Assembly: GCA_029224185.1 (NCBI GenBank)
Contig: CM055191.1
Coordinates: 4,992,036-5,056,035, forward strand
Reading direction: 5' to 3'
From: Karalla daura
Lineage: Eukaryota > Chordata > Actinopteri > Chaetodontiformes > Leiognathidae
Length of the DNA: 64,000 bases
Part shown: piece by piece, positions 24,455-53,670 of the stretch
Layout of the letters: each line of letters opens with the position of its first letter
How positions within the stretch are numbered: position 1 is the stretch's first letter
Notes under the pieces: generated by a model
What the model saw: only the letters and a program-made list of their open reading frames with translations
Database searches by the model: none
Told to the model about the DNA's origin: nothing
Translations under genes and position numbers: made by a program

Positions 24455-24635
24455 GATTCCAGTGCTCGGCTGCAATGTTACATGGATGTAATCGAAACTG
24501 AAACTTAACTTCATTTTCTGGCATCCCACCTCCAAAATAATGAGTGTGAGCCTGTGGGTAAATGAAGTCACATGACAGAGTTTGCAGCAGTTCAGTGAGG
24601 TTTCTGTCAGCGTCTTTGGCCAGAGTGAAGCCTTT

Positions 24636-24775
24636 GTGTGGTTGCCAGATAAGCATGAAAGGAGCTAGATCTGTGCAGAAACAGTGCGTAATATTCACAC
24701 AGCTAAACACAAGACTCTTGGGCATTTCTGATGAAAGCAGTGTTCTATATTAACCGCAGAGAACAAGGGAAAACT
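24636..24775 (+). repeat. Dispersed repeat family A, copy 1
   Basis: Begins GTGTGGTTGCCAGATAAGCA and continues with CTGTGCAGAAACAG, CATTTCTGATGAA and AGAGAACAAGG blocks. Other copies are at 45173-45340 (+), 54152-54350 (+), 53471-53520 (-) and 57741-57790 (-). The shared blocks keep order. The element is unnamed and shows no coding capacity. Confidence 0.8.
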
Positions 24776-25565
24776 CTTCATTCCACCACTCTGGGTGTCC
24801 TTCGATCAGAGCATTTCCTTCACCTTCCTGTTTGCAGGTGTGACACCTGCAGGCAGAGAGGCGGTCCGCTTCTCCTTCCGTCCTCGGAGCGAGTGAATAA
24901 GAGCCAAACAGCAGCCGGGGACAGCTGTGACAGGTTTATTTGTTCTGACACAGGCACATAGTGGCTTGAGGTTACAGTGGTGAGGTTGTTACAGTTGGAG
25001 CAGTTGGTTAAAAACGATAGAAAAGGAATGTTTTTGGTTAGTGTGAAAGATTACAAGTCAAAACACAGACAGACAGTGAAGTTCAGAGCCCTGAGGGTTA
25101 TGGTGCTTTCAGAGGTGTTGAGACTTTACTTTTGCATCCCCTCACAATAGCGTTTACATTATTCAGAAATAATTGTTCGTCAGTGAAAACATCTCAGGAT
25201 TAAAAAGGACTTCATGTTTAGACATTTTTGTGCACACAGAATAGAACAGGTATACGCCTTAAATCGTAACTACCTGCATGTCCAGAATCCACCAGATTAA
25301 TGCTGAGCTTTCCTTTACCAAGACCATTCAATCTGAATAGTCTTGCATCCACAAATTGTACATCATTAAGCAGTAAAGCCGTATCCACATCTACGGGATA
25401 ATGCCGAGTTCAAAGTACATTTACTATGTACTTCAGAGAAGGGTTTTAGTGTGCTTAGGCGTGCAGTGGTGTCAAATAGACCATAATCCATCAGGGCTCT
25501 GTAGGTGGTTACAAACAAAGAGTTATGAAAGGCCTGCGAGTCCATGCTGTCTCGTCTGGTCCTCT

Positions 25566-30332
<4,767 letters not shown>

Positions 30333-31312
30333 TTAGTCTTAAAGGTCTGCGGCGGTGTTTGGTGGATGAGCTCAGACGGGACAGACAGGCTGTAGAGAGG
30401 TGCGAGTGGGCGAGGACAAACAGAGAAAGGAGGGTAATAAACACAGAGAGATGGAGAGGTGAGGAAAGATATGAGGGTTTCTGAGCAGATGAAGGAGAAA
30501 GGCAGTGGCAGGACCTTTTTAATATATATGAAGCGAACGGACAGGACACACCTTCAGCAGCTTCCGTGATAAAAGGTGCAGTTCACACTGATTGGTCGAG
30601 CTGAACCACGTGACCTCTGGCCAACCAGGGACAGCCTTTTTTCTCCTCCACAACAATGGGTGGTAAAAACAAAACACTAAAGATAAGAATGTCTACTCAG
30701 GAGTAAACCGGACAGTCGGCCACGTACACACATTGTTTCAATTCACGTCGGCGCTATTTAAAGTGTCATGATGTCTCCAGACACATCACATAAAACAAAC
30801 TAACAGAGCCTAATATCCCAACTTACAGTATGAGCTGATGCTGTAGCATTAGCAGAAGAAAGAAGTGGTCACGAAATAAGCAGGTTTATTGTTAAACAAT
30901 GCTGCTATCAGTTTCCATACTTGTCTGCATTTTTTCTCGCTACTCCAACACCTTTTGCTACCTCTTACTAACCCTAACACTAACCTTTTGCTATTCCAAA
31001 GGTAATCTCCTCAAGGGACACATTGTGACATTTGGTTGAGCAAAAAAATTCACAACATAAAGGACTCAATTGTACTTCCAACTACAATACTGTTTTGTCT
31101 ACAATGACAATGGTATCATGTCACAGTGATACTGAGATACTCTACATTTTGATCTCTGATATATTATGATGTGTATAACAGAAGAAAAAAATCCTGAGAA
31201 GGTGAAAGGAAAAATCATTATCATATACAAACACACAACACTTGTTTTGTGGGTTTGAAGTTAGATCAAAAAGTGAAATGCAAGAAAGACTGGTCATATG
31301 AGGCATCCTTAA
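30333..31312. other. sri promoter region and intergenic gap
   Basis: Upstream of sri on the minus strand. An ATTGG (CCAAT box, minus sense) lies at about 30590, an E-box CACGTG at about 30607-30612 and GGCCAACC at about 30620. These are plausible promoter elements, but no transcription start is defined. No exon is supported between here and 31313. Confidence 0.5.
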
Positions 31313-31354
31313 ATGTTTAAATGCATGCAAAGCACAGGCACCAGTCATATAAGG

Positions 31355-33126
31355 ATGCATTACATCAGTCGCTGGGACAAGCTGCCCTATCAGCATGCCC
31401 TCTGGAGTGACTCATGGAGTGCTGCTGAGACCAGCTCCAGCCCTGAGGAAACCCACGGGCTGCTCCATCTTTGGATTCAGAGGCACAGCCCCAGTGGATG
31501 GGATCAGGCAGGGACCAGGCACGACCCTGAAGACCAAGCACGGGCTAGGATGCACAGACTGGATCTAGACTGTTTGGTCTGCAGGCCCAGACGATCTCTG
31601 TGCCTCCATACTCAGCATTCAGGCCTTTCTTCTGTTCTGTGTAGCCACCAGGAGGAAGAAGAGGAAGAGGAAGAGGAAGAAGCAGAAGAGCATCCGACTA
31701 TTTGTTTCTACACTACAGGTAGTTTCCTCAATTCAATTCAATTCAATTCAAAGATACAGGTTTACAGGTTTACATATGGAAATCTGGAGAATACCACATT
31801 GAAAAGATGAAAAATAAGCTGTATGCGCATGCGTGTCCTGTTCAGTCTGTGTCCCGACCCAGCAGGTGTCATCAGCAGGTTCAGGAAACAGACGGATCAC
31901 ACATATGATCAACTGTGATGTGTAGTCTGAAGCCAAGCACTGGACTGTTCAGTTTATTCAGTGATTTAATATACAGAATAAAATGCATTTCTCTGGTAAA
32001 TGTTAATGTTTTATAGACTTAATATTTGCATGTGTGTGTATTTTGGGTTATTGTAAACAGGGTACATAATACCCTGTATCCATTTTAAATTGATTAACCC
32101 TGAATTAAAAAAAAAAAGAAAATTATTTTTTAAATGCATTAATGAAATTAGAAAATCCCTAGGAAGGATTGCCATAAAGTAACTTAGTTGTTACCCCCTT
32201 AATTATAATTGTAACCCATGCCATGTTATGTATGAAATAGAATAGAATAGAATAGAATATGGTGTTTCTGTCACATGGGAAATTTTCTGGACACTGGTGG
32301 AGAAAAATATGCTTCATAACCTATCTATGTGTAAACCTGGTAGAAGATTTGTTGGGTGTCAATCATGGATTCCTCTCACCTGTCTCCCCAGGTTGTGATA
32401 ACATGAGTCTGGCAGCTGATCCTCGCTTCTCCACCTGCCGACCTGTCGCTGTCCCTGGCAGTTCTGGCCCGGCCGAGCAACATCCCAGTGCTCCCTCTCT
32501 GCAGCAGCCAAACATGGTGATCGGTGCTAATGGCCTGAACGTTTCACCGTGTTTGATCGATGCTCGATGTTGTGGCGTACCTGAGATGGAGACGCAGAGG
32601 TGTGTGTGTGTCTACGAGCAGAGGGAGGCAGATGGTCCAGATCCGTCCTGGTCTGGATCTCCATACATGTACTTAAGAGGTGAGATGACAGACAGAAAGT
32701 GTGGTTCATAAGGGATAACTGGATTTAAATGTCATTATAAACATAATCATTGTGAGTAATTTCTACACCCTTTTTGTAGAAATGTTCCATATTAATGCAT
32801 TTCTTGCTGCACTGTATGGGATTAAGAACAAATGCTAATCACAACATTTTTGTGTTTGCTCCATGAAGTGAGGAGGAACGTGGTAGTTGGAGTGGAGGTA
32901 GTGGAGGAAGTTGCTGTTGAAGACACTCTAGAAATAATGTAAGTACTGGGCAAATTATCATTAGAATTCAGAACCCTGCTATTACTGTACATTTGTTTCT
33001 GTGATATATAACTTCTGCTGATTTACTTATAAATATATATTTGTCTGATTGTCTCATTGCAGAACAGATGACATATACACAGACGATCTCCTGAGTACAG
33101 AGCTGCTGAAAAATACTGCACTGTAG
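31355..33126 (+). CDS. Unrecognised protein, at least four exons
   Basis: I do not recognise this gene. Four exons fit together by phase: 31355-31718, 32392-32679, 32869-32938 and 33063-33126 (TAG). Junction phases 1, 1 and 2 all agree, and all introns are GT-AG. The product would be about 261 aa if the ATG at 31355 starts it; an in-frame ATG at 31313 or further 5' exons are possible. Visible features: a Trp/Ser-rich N-terminus, a 10-Glu run from a GAGGAA repeat, a Cys/Pro-rich middle, and an acidic C-terminus (EDTLEIITDDIYTDDLLSTE). No signal peptide, membrane segment or known domain was seen. It starts about 1 kb upstream of the sri ATG, in divergent orientation, and ends 600 bases before snrnp48 in the same orientation. 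It may be a fast-evolving gene or a decayed one. Confidence 0.42.
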
Positions 33127-33467
33127 CGCACACGAGCCTTGAGAAACTTTCATTGTCCTGGTTCTTGTTGTGTCATTGTGTTTTTTTTACTTCATGGTAC
33201 AATCAGTTGTAATCGTTATCATTTTAATCAGAAAAGAAAATAATGCAAATGTGACTGTGTAGTAGTTTATCTTTGTTCAACCCAGTAAATTATATATGAT
33301 ATAAACTACCAGCATTATTTAAAAAAGGATGTAGACAGAATAAAACAGAATAAAAAACATTTCTAATGATGTTCTCAGTGTGTGTAAATGTTGCCTCAAC
33401 TACAAAATTACAATTTACACAAGTTGTTTGATACATAATCCGTGTACATTTTCAATTAATTATGCAA

Positions 33468-33472
<5 letters not shown>

Positions 33473-33499
<27 letters not shown>

Positions 33500-33500
33500 T
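33473..33500 (+). repeat. (TG)n microsatellite
   Basis: Short TG dinucleotide tract between the unrecognised gene and snrnp48. Confidence 0.9.
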
Positions 33501-33597
33501 TCTGGAAATAGATGTGAGTGTGTAACGTTTGATGAAGAATTAAAATAATAATAATAATATTAAAAAACAATATTCCCTGCCCCGAGATGACAATTGC

Positions 33598-33672
33598 ATT
33601 GACGTCAATGCGACGCGCACCGCCTACGTCATATCATCGCGCCGTGCGGCGCAGGAAAGATGGCGTCCATGT
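33598..33672 (+). promoter_or_regulatory. snrnp48 core promoter
   Basis: GC-rich patch just before the snrnp48 start. It holds a perfect palindromic CRE (TGACGTCA, 33600-33607), a second TACGTCAT near 33624-33631 and an AAGATGGCG (YY1-type, often at the start of housekeeping transcripts) at about 33657-33665. No TATA box was seen. The motifs are seen; factor binding is inferred. Confidence 0.6.
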
Positions 33673-33719
33673 AGCAAAGAAACCGAGCATCGCTGATTTC
33701 AGGGACGAGTTTCATCGAA

Positions 33720-36700
33720 ATGTCGAACGAATTGGAGATCCAGACTCTTCAGGACCGACAGGACCGACTCAGGGAGCTGGAGGAATTTACAGCACAGTGT
33801 AAAACACAGTTAGATAACATATTTAAAACGCTAGGATGGACGCCAAACTACGAGGACCCCGCGCTGGTGAGTGGACTGAAGACGGTTTTATCGGGGCTGA
33901 TCAAATACTTGAGCATTCAGGATGAAACCTGTGTTTTGCATTTGTTTCTGCCTTTATTTCAGCTTCATGTCTGTAGAGATTCTCCTCCCCCAGGTTACTG
34001 TGGTACTGTGTGTTGTTTTACTGGAGACGATGGGAGCTCAGAGAACCCCTCGCCCTCTGTGTGAAAACAAGTCCAGATCGGCAAATTATATAGAATAGAA
34101 CATTCAAGAATGCTTAAAATGTCCACAAGATGTAAAACGTTGCCATTTCTTCATCATTCTGTTTGAGTAGACAATAGGATCTAGTGCGTATCCAGAATTG
34201 TTAAAAAAAAAAAAAGGAGACGAATTCCAGGATGTTTTTAGATAGTTCCAGAGAAGACTCAAAATCTGATCTGAAAACTCATCACCCTGTCGCACAGAAT
34301 TTACTGGACTTCCACTAATTCTGTATTTTGGTGTTGTCTCAGGAAGCGTTGGAGCAGTGTCCGTACGACCCCAACCACAGAGTCCCAGCGAGGAGCCTGG
34401 AGAAACACAAAGCCTCCTGCAGCCTGAGACAGATGGGCTACTCAGCCGAGGAGGAGGTGACACACACAAGACGCACACTGACAGGACTGATGAAGAGTCT
34501 TCCTATTTGGCTCCTGGAAGGAAATGAACAGAGCAATCAAACTGTGATCGTTGTTTTTCAGGCAGAGATGGTGGATCCATCTGTGTGTTATGAAAACAGC
34601 AGTGTCAGAAGCTTCAAGATGGGTACGTAAGACCTGATGGCCATCATCACCACCTAGGAAAGTCCAGATTATGTTTCCTCTTGAGCAGCCACTTCTCAGA
34701 GCTTATGTTGTCTCAGGTTGAGCTTGAAGCTAATAGAAATGAAGTAAGATGAAATCCTGGTTGTAAAAGATAGCTGTTGACCGTGTGGTGTTCTGCCTCG
34801 ATCAGCTCAGTCCTAGACTCATCGTGTCTTTTCCCTCACACAGACAAGTCCACGCAGCACCAGGTGATCCTGAAGGCCCGCTCTGCTGCACCACTCATGA
34901 AGATGGAAGGAGTCTTCTGGCAAGGTGTGAGACCTTTTCATCTGACGTCTATTATCTGCACACCTGACCAGATTGATTAGATTATATGCCTTCATCTGTT
35001 CCATAACTGGGAAATTTCAGAGTTCACAGCCTGGTTCTGTTCCCTCTGTTTGCATGAACCCCAGTGACCTTGAGGCTGCTGGCATTTAAAGTCTCACCCT
35101 CATTTAATATAGTGTTTCTGCTCAAAGTGTAACGGGTATGTTGTGTGCTCTGTTTGCAGCGACAGGGGTGAGTATTAGGGAGGAGCTGGGCTCTGGATCA
35201 GGCTTACCTGATAACACGTAGTATCCTTTAACATCATATCCTTTCGAAGCACACACACACACTCACACACTCTTTTCCCTTTACGTGCGGGGGAAAGTCC
35301 TCAGAAGTTCAGACCTGTTATCCTGGAAATTTGATTCCATTCATGACCCATTTGTAACCTGGTCATCTAAAATTCGATCACACCTACCTGAGAAATAACA
35401 TCTTTCAAGAAGACTCAGGAGCTCCGTTTCTTGTTCAGTTACTCGGATTCATAAATATCAACAAGGTCTTGAAATTTTAGTGAAGTGGCAAACATTTCCA
35501 GATCTTGAACCTGGTGAAGTAGTACCAGAGTGTAGCACAGACATAAAGCTCCAAAGACTAGTGGAGGATCCACTTGGTGCTTTGTGCCTGTCCAGAGACA
35601 CCTTTGTTGTGTCTGGACCACGTTGTGTTGCTGGTGTGTGTGTCTGTGTGTAAAGCCTCTCTGGTCCTCTGGCAGGTCAGTACTCCAGCCAGCCCATTGA
35701 TGTGCCTCAGAACCACAAGCGGCAGCTGTGTGACCTCACCGTGGCCGACCGCTTGGCTCTGTACGATCACGTGATCGGGACCGCCAGCCAACAGCAGGCG
35801 GCAGCCTCCACCAGCAACGACGACCTCTATGTGGATCTGGTGTCCAAACTGCAGAAAGGTGAGCGCTCCGAGTGTTTTTTAAAAAGTGTATGTAGTTTGA
35901 CTTGATCATTGGTCTTCTGAATTTTTATGAATAGTTTATGTAGACCCTAAAGTCCCAACATATATTTATTAACAAGATTGCTCTCTGTTCTCTACTAGAG
36001 CACATAGCATTTCCTTGTCTGATTTTTCTAGATTAAAATTAAGCTTGAGTTACCACCATATAACCACAGTTATATGGTGGTAATGTACATATTATAACTC
36101 TTATCTGCACAAGATATGAAACATTCACTCAGCAACTATCACATGCTATCACTGCAAAATAATAAAGCAATCAGCAATATTTTTAAGAATTAAAAGAACA
36201 ACAAATCTGCAGAACCACAAAGAAGCTTCTCTTCTTCTGTTTGTAACCCTTTGTTTGTTTATGTGTGTGTGTCTGTGTGTGTGTGTAGATGAAGAGCAGA
36301 ATGAACCAAAGACTCACCTGGAGCTCATGGCAGAGATGAGGGACTACAAGCGGAGGCGCCAGTCGTATCGAGCCAAGAACGTTCACATCACTAAGAAGTC
36401 CTACACTGAGGTGCGACCTCACACTGAGTGCGAAATATAATGGTGAAAAATGAAATGGTAACTGTGGAAAATGATCCAGGGACAAAGAGACGTCAACCTG
36501 TGGAACTGTTTGAGAACTGCTTCAGTTAAAGCCAACCAGTTCACATAAAAGTGGCACAAATCTGACTCAAAATTCAAAATTTGGTGTTTTTATGGCAGTC
36601 ACATCTCAAAAATCACATCTCGAACACATTCATATTTGTCCAAAATCAGATACACATATGATGGTTTTTAAAGTGACCGAGGCAGAGTTCTTCATCTTCT

Positions 36701-37293
36701 TCCCTTTATCAGCTCAGAAAATCATACCGAAAAAGTTTGTGGTCCAAAGCTGAGGAGTTTGTCGTCTCCCTGCAGGTGATCAGAGAGGTGATCAGCGTCC
36801 ACTCGGAGGAGCTCAGCAAGCAGTGGAGGGAGGAGCAGCAGGAGGAGCAGGAGCAGCTGCAGGAGGAGGAGGAGGAGAAGAAGAGGGCCAGGCGCCGGTC
36901 CGACGAGAAGCGCTCGGCATCCTCCGAGTCGAGACACTCGCACAGCAGACGCCACCGCAGCCGAGAGCGGAGTGAAGACGGAGAGAGCAAGAAGAAGAGG
37001 AAGAAGAGGGAGAGGTGAGGAAGAACACGCCAGAGATGCAGCAGCTCATCGAGTCCACTGTGTTTACAATCCATCTAAGTCCTCTCGAGGACCTCGGTCG
37101 CAGAAATAATCATGTGTTGCAGTTCTGTCATGCGTCTGCCAGTGTTTCTTAATGTTTCGTAACACTCACTCTCTGCTGTGGATCTGACAGGGACTCCCCC
37201 GACGACCACCACCACGACCGAAAGAAGAAGAAAAAGAAGAAGAGGGACGAGAGGGAGAGAGACAGAGACAGAGAGAGGGACAAGGAGAAGTGA
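33720..37293 (+). CDS. snrnp48: U11/U12 small nuclear ribonucleoprotein 48 kDa protein
   Basis: Subunit of the U11/U12 di-snRNP of the minor spliceosome that contacts the U12-type 5' splice site in the nucleus. Exons: 33720-33866, 34343-34456, 34562-34622, 34844-34924, 35676-35858, 36289-36410, 36776-37014 and 37191-37293; 349 aa (human about 339). Seen: the CHHC zinc finger CPYDPNHRVPARSLEKH...C at about residues 55-74, the highly conserved blocks NHKRQLCDLTVADRLALYD and DYKRRRQSYRAKNVHITKKS with YTEVIREVI after it, then a Glu-rich helix and an Arg/Ser/Lys-rich tail ending RERDKEK. The start ATG lies in an ordinary context just after an in-frame-unrelated upstream ATG. AATAAA is at 37366. 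An 8-nt poison microexon and the U11-binding enhancer lie in intron 4. Confidence 0.97.
35160..35167 (+). other. snrnp48: 8-nt alternative (poison) microexon of snrnp48
   Basis: Bounded by TTTGCAG on the left and a strong GTGAGTAT donor on the right. Inclusion between exons 4 and 5 shifts the frame; exon 5 then reads to a TGA at its ACGTGATCG (about 35768-35770), so the mRNA should be degraded. This matches the known frame-shifting exon 4i of vertebrate SNRNP48. Confidence 0.75.
35221..35244 (+). promoter_or_regulatory. snrnp48: U11 snRNP-binding splicing enhancer (USSE)
   Basis: Two U12-type 5' splice-site strings, GTATCCTTT (35221-35229) and ATATCCTTT (35236-35244), are spaced 15 nt apart about 55 nt after the microexon donor. 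Tandem U12 5' splice sites of this kind are the described USSE of vertebrate SNRNP48 and RNPC3. U11 snRNP binding there activates the upstream 3' splice site and gives negative feedback on U11-48K production. Confidence 0.85.
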
Positions 37294-38949
37294 ACTGGCC
37301 TCAAACGCACGTCCGATCAAATGATGTTAAAGATCAAGATATGTTGAAGTTCATTTTGTAAAGCGAATAAAGTTTATGGAACAGGCAGTAACTCTCAGTC
37401 TTTTTTTTGTGTCTCAGTAATCAGAAGTGTTTTCCAGTCTGTCAGTGTGGAGCAGGCGCCCCCTGCCGCCCCCTGCAGCCTCTGATTGGCTGCTGTGGTT
37501 GGGTTGACCACAGCCTCAGCCTCAGGAATGTCTGACCCGAGTGTCAAGGTGGCAGGAGTTTATCACCGGGTCAAAGGTCACTGCTGTTCCAGGCTTCACT
37601 GCTGAGAGAACTGATGACGACGAGAGATGATTGATCTTGAGATTTTTGGTTTTCTCAAACCTAGGGACATGTTACAAGAGTTTTAACCACAATTCTTAAT
37701 CTTTAAGTCTGCACTAGAGGAGGACGTCATCCTGACCAGCTGCCCAGAATGTGTGAGGGGAACAGGGTTCATAGTTTTAGAGTGACTGGATGCATTGGGG
37801 TCATGTCTGTCAAACACACATTGCAGATGGTCAATGAAAACAAGCAGGTAGGAGGCAGGAAATGGACATAGACATCAAGACCAATATAAATATATGTATG
37901 GTATCTCATAGAAGTGACCACGTTCCTCTAATTTTTTCAGATGTTTAGTTATATCTTTTCATAGAACAACTCTAGAAAAGAAATCTTGAAATTAGGCATT
38001 AACATGATTTATAGTTGGTGATCAGCTTGTGTTAAATAAGATATAATGAAATATTTGTAATATTTAGGAATCTCATGTTTGTGTTTGTCAGTCATTTGTC
38101 CTCCATGTTTGTTTACTCCTTAACAGTCGTTCTCAGAGACTCTTGGTCTCACAAGAGTTTGACATGTCAGTATGTGATAAGTGATTCTCGGCCTTTGAGC
38201 TAGAATTAGTCACTCAGTGTAACTAAGAGTTTAGAACATCCATCGATATTCATATCACCTGCTATGTAGTTTAACAGCGTCATTCGGCCCTGCAGCTCAC
38301 AGAGGTTGAAGGCAGAGAATGGGACAACCTTCAATCATTCAAAACAGTCAACATGTACTCTCCACACATAAAGGCCTTCAATGCAACCTAAAAATGCTTT
38401 TTTTTCCTGACAATTTCTAAACAATTAATCTGCCGGTTACTGTCTCAAAAATCACCAGGCTGAATCATATCAAACTTTATTAATATGGCACTATTCACTC
38501 AGGTGAAGTTGTAGCAGAAAGTGCTCTAAGTGCCTAAAGACAAACAAGTTCTCCCTTCTGTCCGGATGAGCGCACTTGTGTTTGCTTTGAACCTTTTTTG
38601 CTTTTCATACAATGCTGATCGTCCTAACGAGGCAATGTGCTGCTGAACTGTTTGAACTGTGCTGCTGTGAGGCTCGTCCACTCGTCCGTCCCTCACCCTC
38701 GGCCTTTGTGTTTTCCTGCTGATGCTGGACGGTGGCTCAGGTATTTCTCACCCTGCTGAGACGCAGAGAGGAGCCGGCCTGAGCCTGGGAACCTGCAGGA
38801 TCCTGCAGAGGCGGCGAGAGCATCATGCTGTGAGGACAGCAGCTCAGGAGGAGCTCGAGCAGGTTCGCCTCCATCCTCGTTTCGTCCTCGTCTGAATCCC
38901 GAGAGCCTCTGCCGGTGCTGGTGCTGGAGTGAGGGGACTCTGCAGCACC
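37294..38949. other. Intergenic between snrnp48 and the collagen gene
   Basis: After the snrnp48 poly(A) signal I see no exon. The last 300 bases, rich in CCTG and CTGCAG, are the likely 5' UTR and promoter of the collagen gene. A short GCCCCCTGCC duplication lies at about 37457-37478. Confidence 0.55.
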
Positions 38950-51425
<12,476 letters not shown>

Positions 51426-53670
51426 GCCTGGACGCAAGCAGGGAGGAGACGAGAGGGGACCCTGAGGGTCATCTCCAGGACTCCAGCTCACTTTAGACCT
51501 GGGTTCAATCGTGGGACAAACTCTTTGTTTGATCTTAAGTTTGTGTTAGAGCCGTGAGGGATTTGTGGAAATGTCAGTGGAGCGAGTGCGGTGCCTGGGG
51601 GCTCTCCGGTGTGAGCAGGTGAGACAACAAGCCAGGAAAACTGTGCCTGTAGCCAGACTTTTCCATCTGAGCCAGGCATGGATACGAGTCAAGCTTTGAC
51701 GTTTCACGGGATTGAATCTTCACTCAGATTTGTTCCAGTCTGGATCAGGAATAGCTGCGTGTGAATGGTTGTTGGTTGCCCACTGAATCCTGCCTTTAGC
51801 TTTTCTTTTCTGTGGTTAAATAAACAAAAGAAATCTACATATAAAACAACGCCGCATGTAAATATTCTGTAAAATATCACAAGGACATGTTGTGTGCTAT
51901 GAATTATGTTGCAGATAAACAGATGTTTGTTGTTTTTTTTTTACTGAGTCTCAGTTTGTCAATGACCTTGTTGATGATTTTATCGAAGCCTCTCCTGCCA
52001 CCAGTCTTACAATGAACCCTCAGCTTAGTCGACCCTTCATCTCCTACTTTCGCATCTGATGCTTTAACTACATTTGTTTCTTTAAAACAACGGCACAATT
52101 TGATCTCGGACAGTAAACTTTAGCGATAATGTGTAAAATATGTACAGGTGACAGGGAAGATTGTGGAGCCTGCTGTTGACAAATATTTTCTATTGGTAAA
52201 ATGAATCTGAATTAAAACTGATCTTGATTGGCATCTCACCTTTGCCAACCTCCCCTGAGGGGTTTGAGGATCAATGAGTTTAAATGCCAAAAACATTTGA
52301 ACCACACAATTTGTAAGACTATTGCTTTATTGTTATTGCAAATGATTTCTATTCTATTCTATTCTATTCAGTCCTACTCTATTGTTTAGAATAGAATAGA
52401 ATAGAATCTGGACTAAATACAGTACAGTGATGTTAGTTTTACTTCAGAACAAAATATTGGTATTTATGGCCAGATATAGTTAATACTCTTATTATTCCTA
52501 TTACTCCTGTTACTAATAATAATACTCATATAAATGAACACATAACCACAGAAGAAACAATGATTATAACATAAAAAATGCATCATAGGAACTAATGCTT
52601 ATGTTGGCACATTTGATTTAGTTTTTTTTTCTCATTTTTTCAAGTTTGAAGTGCCTAAAACAATGTACAATTACAGGACGGGATCAAACATACCTCTACA
52701 TTCTGCTCCATTTGATTTAGTTTCATACTCTCTCAAACTTCATAGAGGAGCACAGGTGACACTATTAATGGAAAGGAAACACTGGCATTGGACTGAATTA
52801 GCTTATACAGTATGTTAATATTAATGTTGGACTGAATTAGTTTATATGTAACTGTTGAGGTAAGTGGATTACTCACTTGAGTAACTCTCAAAATAAAGTG
52901 CTCTGCTACTGGAGAAGGCTACAATGTGCTAACTGTGAGCTGTTCTCCACCCGCTCTGCCGACCGTACTCTGGGTGAGTCCAGGTTTCCTGCCAGGTTCT
53001 ACGAAAGCTTTGGGACAGATTCTCAGAACGATTGTGACATTAGGATAACAGGCTGGCCAGAATGTGCCACTCTGCTGTCCCGTCTTTAGCCAATTGACCA
53101 GTGCATCTCTCACATCTCTTTGGCCTGGGAGTTCTCACCGTGCAAAGTTACAAAATGAGAACATTGTAGAGCTTTGACTTGACCCCATCATGAACAGCTC
53201 CATCATGTCTGGAGATCCGCGTTGTTGATGGAGGACAGCAGCAACCTTAATGGACCACCAGCATCAGTAGCAGCATCAGCCTCAGCATCAGCAGCAGGAA
53301 CAGGCACACGGAACCTGCAGCAACAGCAGACATGTTCTTTCATGAAACGGGGGAAATCGACCTGGTGTTTTTCCATTCACATCTGTTCATTCAGAACCTT
53401 TGAAAGTTGTTTTTTATCAGGAAAGTCTGTTTTACAGCCCTGTCACAATCCTCTGTGACACATTCCACTGCGTTTCTGCACAGGTCTGGCACCCTTACAT
53501 GCTTATCTGGCAGCCACGAGTAAGCTTCGCTCTGATTGGCTGCCTCGCCCGTCGCTCACCTGAGTGATAGCCAATCAACTTTTCTTGACTGGAGTGGTAA
53601 GTGGAGCGATAGAGCTGCATATGGAGCGCGTACTGATAACTGGAATGGAACACTGGTGACTGGTATCAGT
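51426..53670. other. Collagen 3' UTR and intergenic region
   Basis: The collagen 3' UTR runs to about AATAAA at 51819-51824. Beyond it lie (ATTCT)n and (AGAAT)n short arrays at about 52350-52405, a (CAGCAT)n-like run at 53258-53295, and a minus-strand family A repeat at 53471-53520. No exon is supported. Confidence 0.55.
53471..53520 (-). repeat. Dispersed repeat family A, copy 4 (inverted)
   Basis: Reads GTTTCTGCACAGGTCTGGCA, then CATGCTTATCTGGCAGCCAC, the reverse complement of the start of the copies at 24636 and 54152. Confidence 0.75.

Larger units (their letters stand above)
23878..25565. other. Convergent intergenic region between the CRD-PEF gene and sri
   Basis: Contains the 3' UTR of the CRD-PEF gene (AATAAA at 24103-24108), an NLR relic at 24299-24454 on the minus strand, a family A repeat at 24636-24775, and the 3' UTR of sri on the minus strand. 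A likely minus-strand AATAAA is the TTTATT at about 24935-24940. No further exon is supported. Confidence 0.65.

Noticed and set aside
35168..35222. Extending the snrnp48 microexon to a longer coding exon
   Set aside because: The frame after the 8 nt stays open briefly, but no donor follows before the U12-like strings. The direct exon 4 to exon 5 join aligns gaplessly with human SNRNP48.
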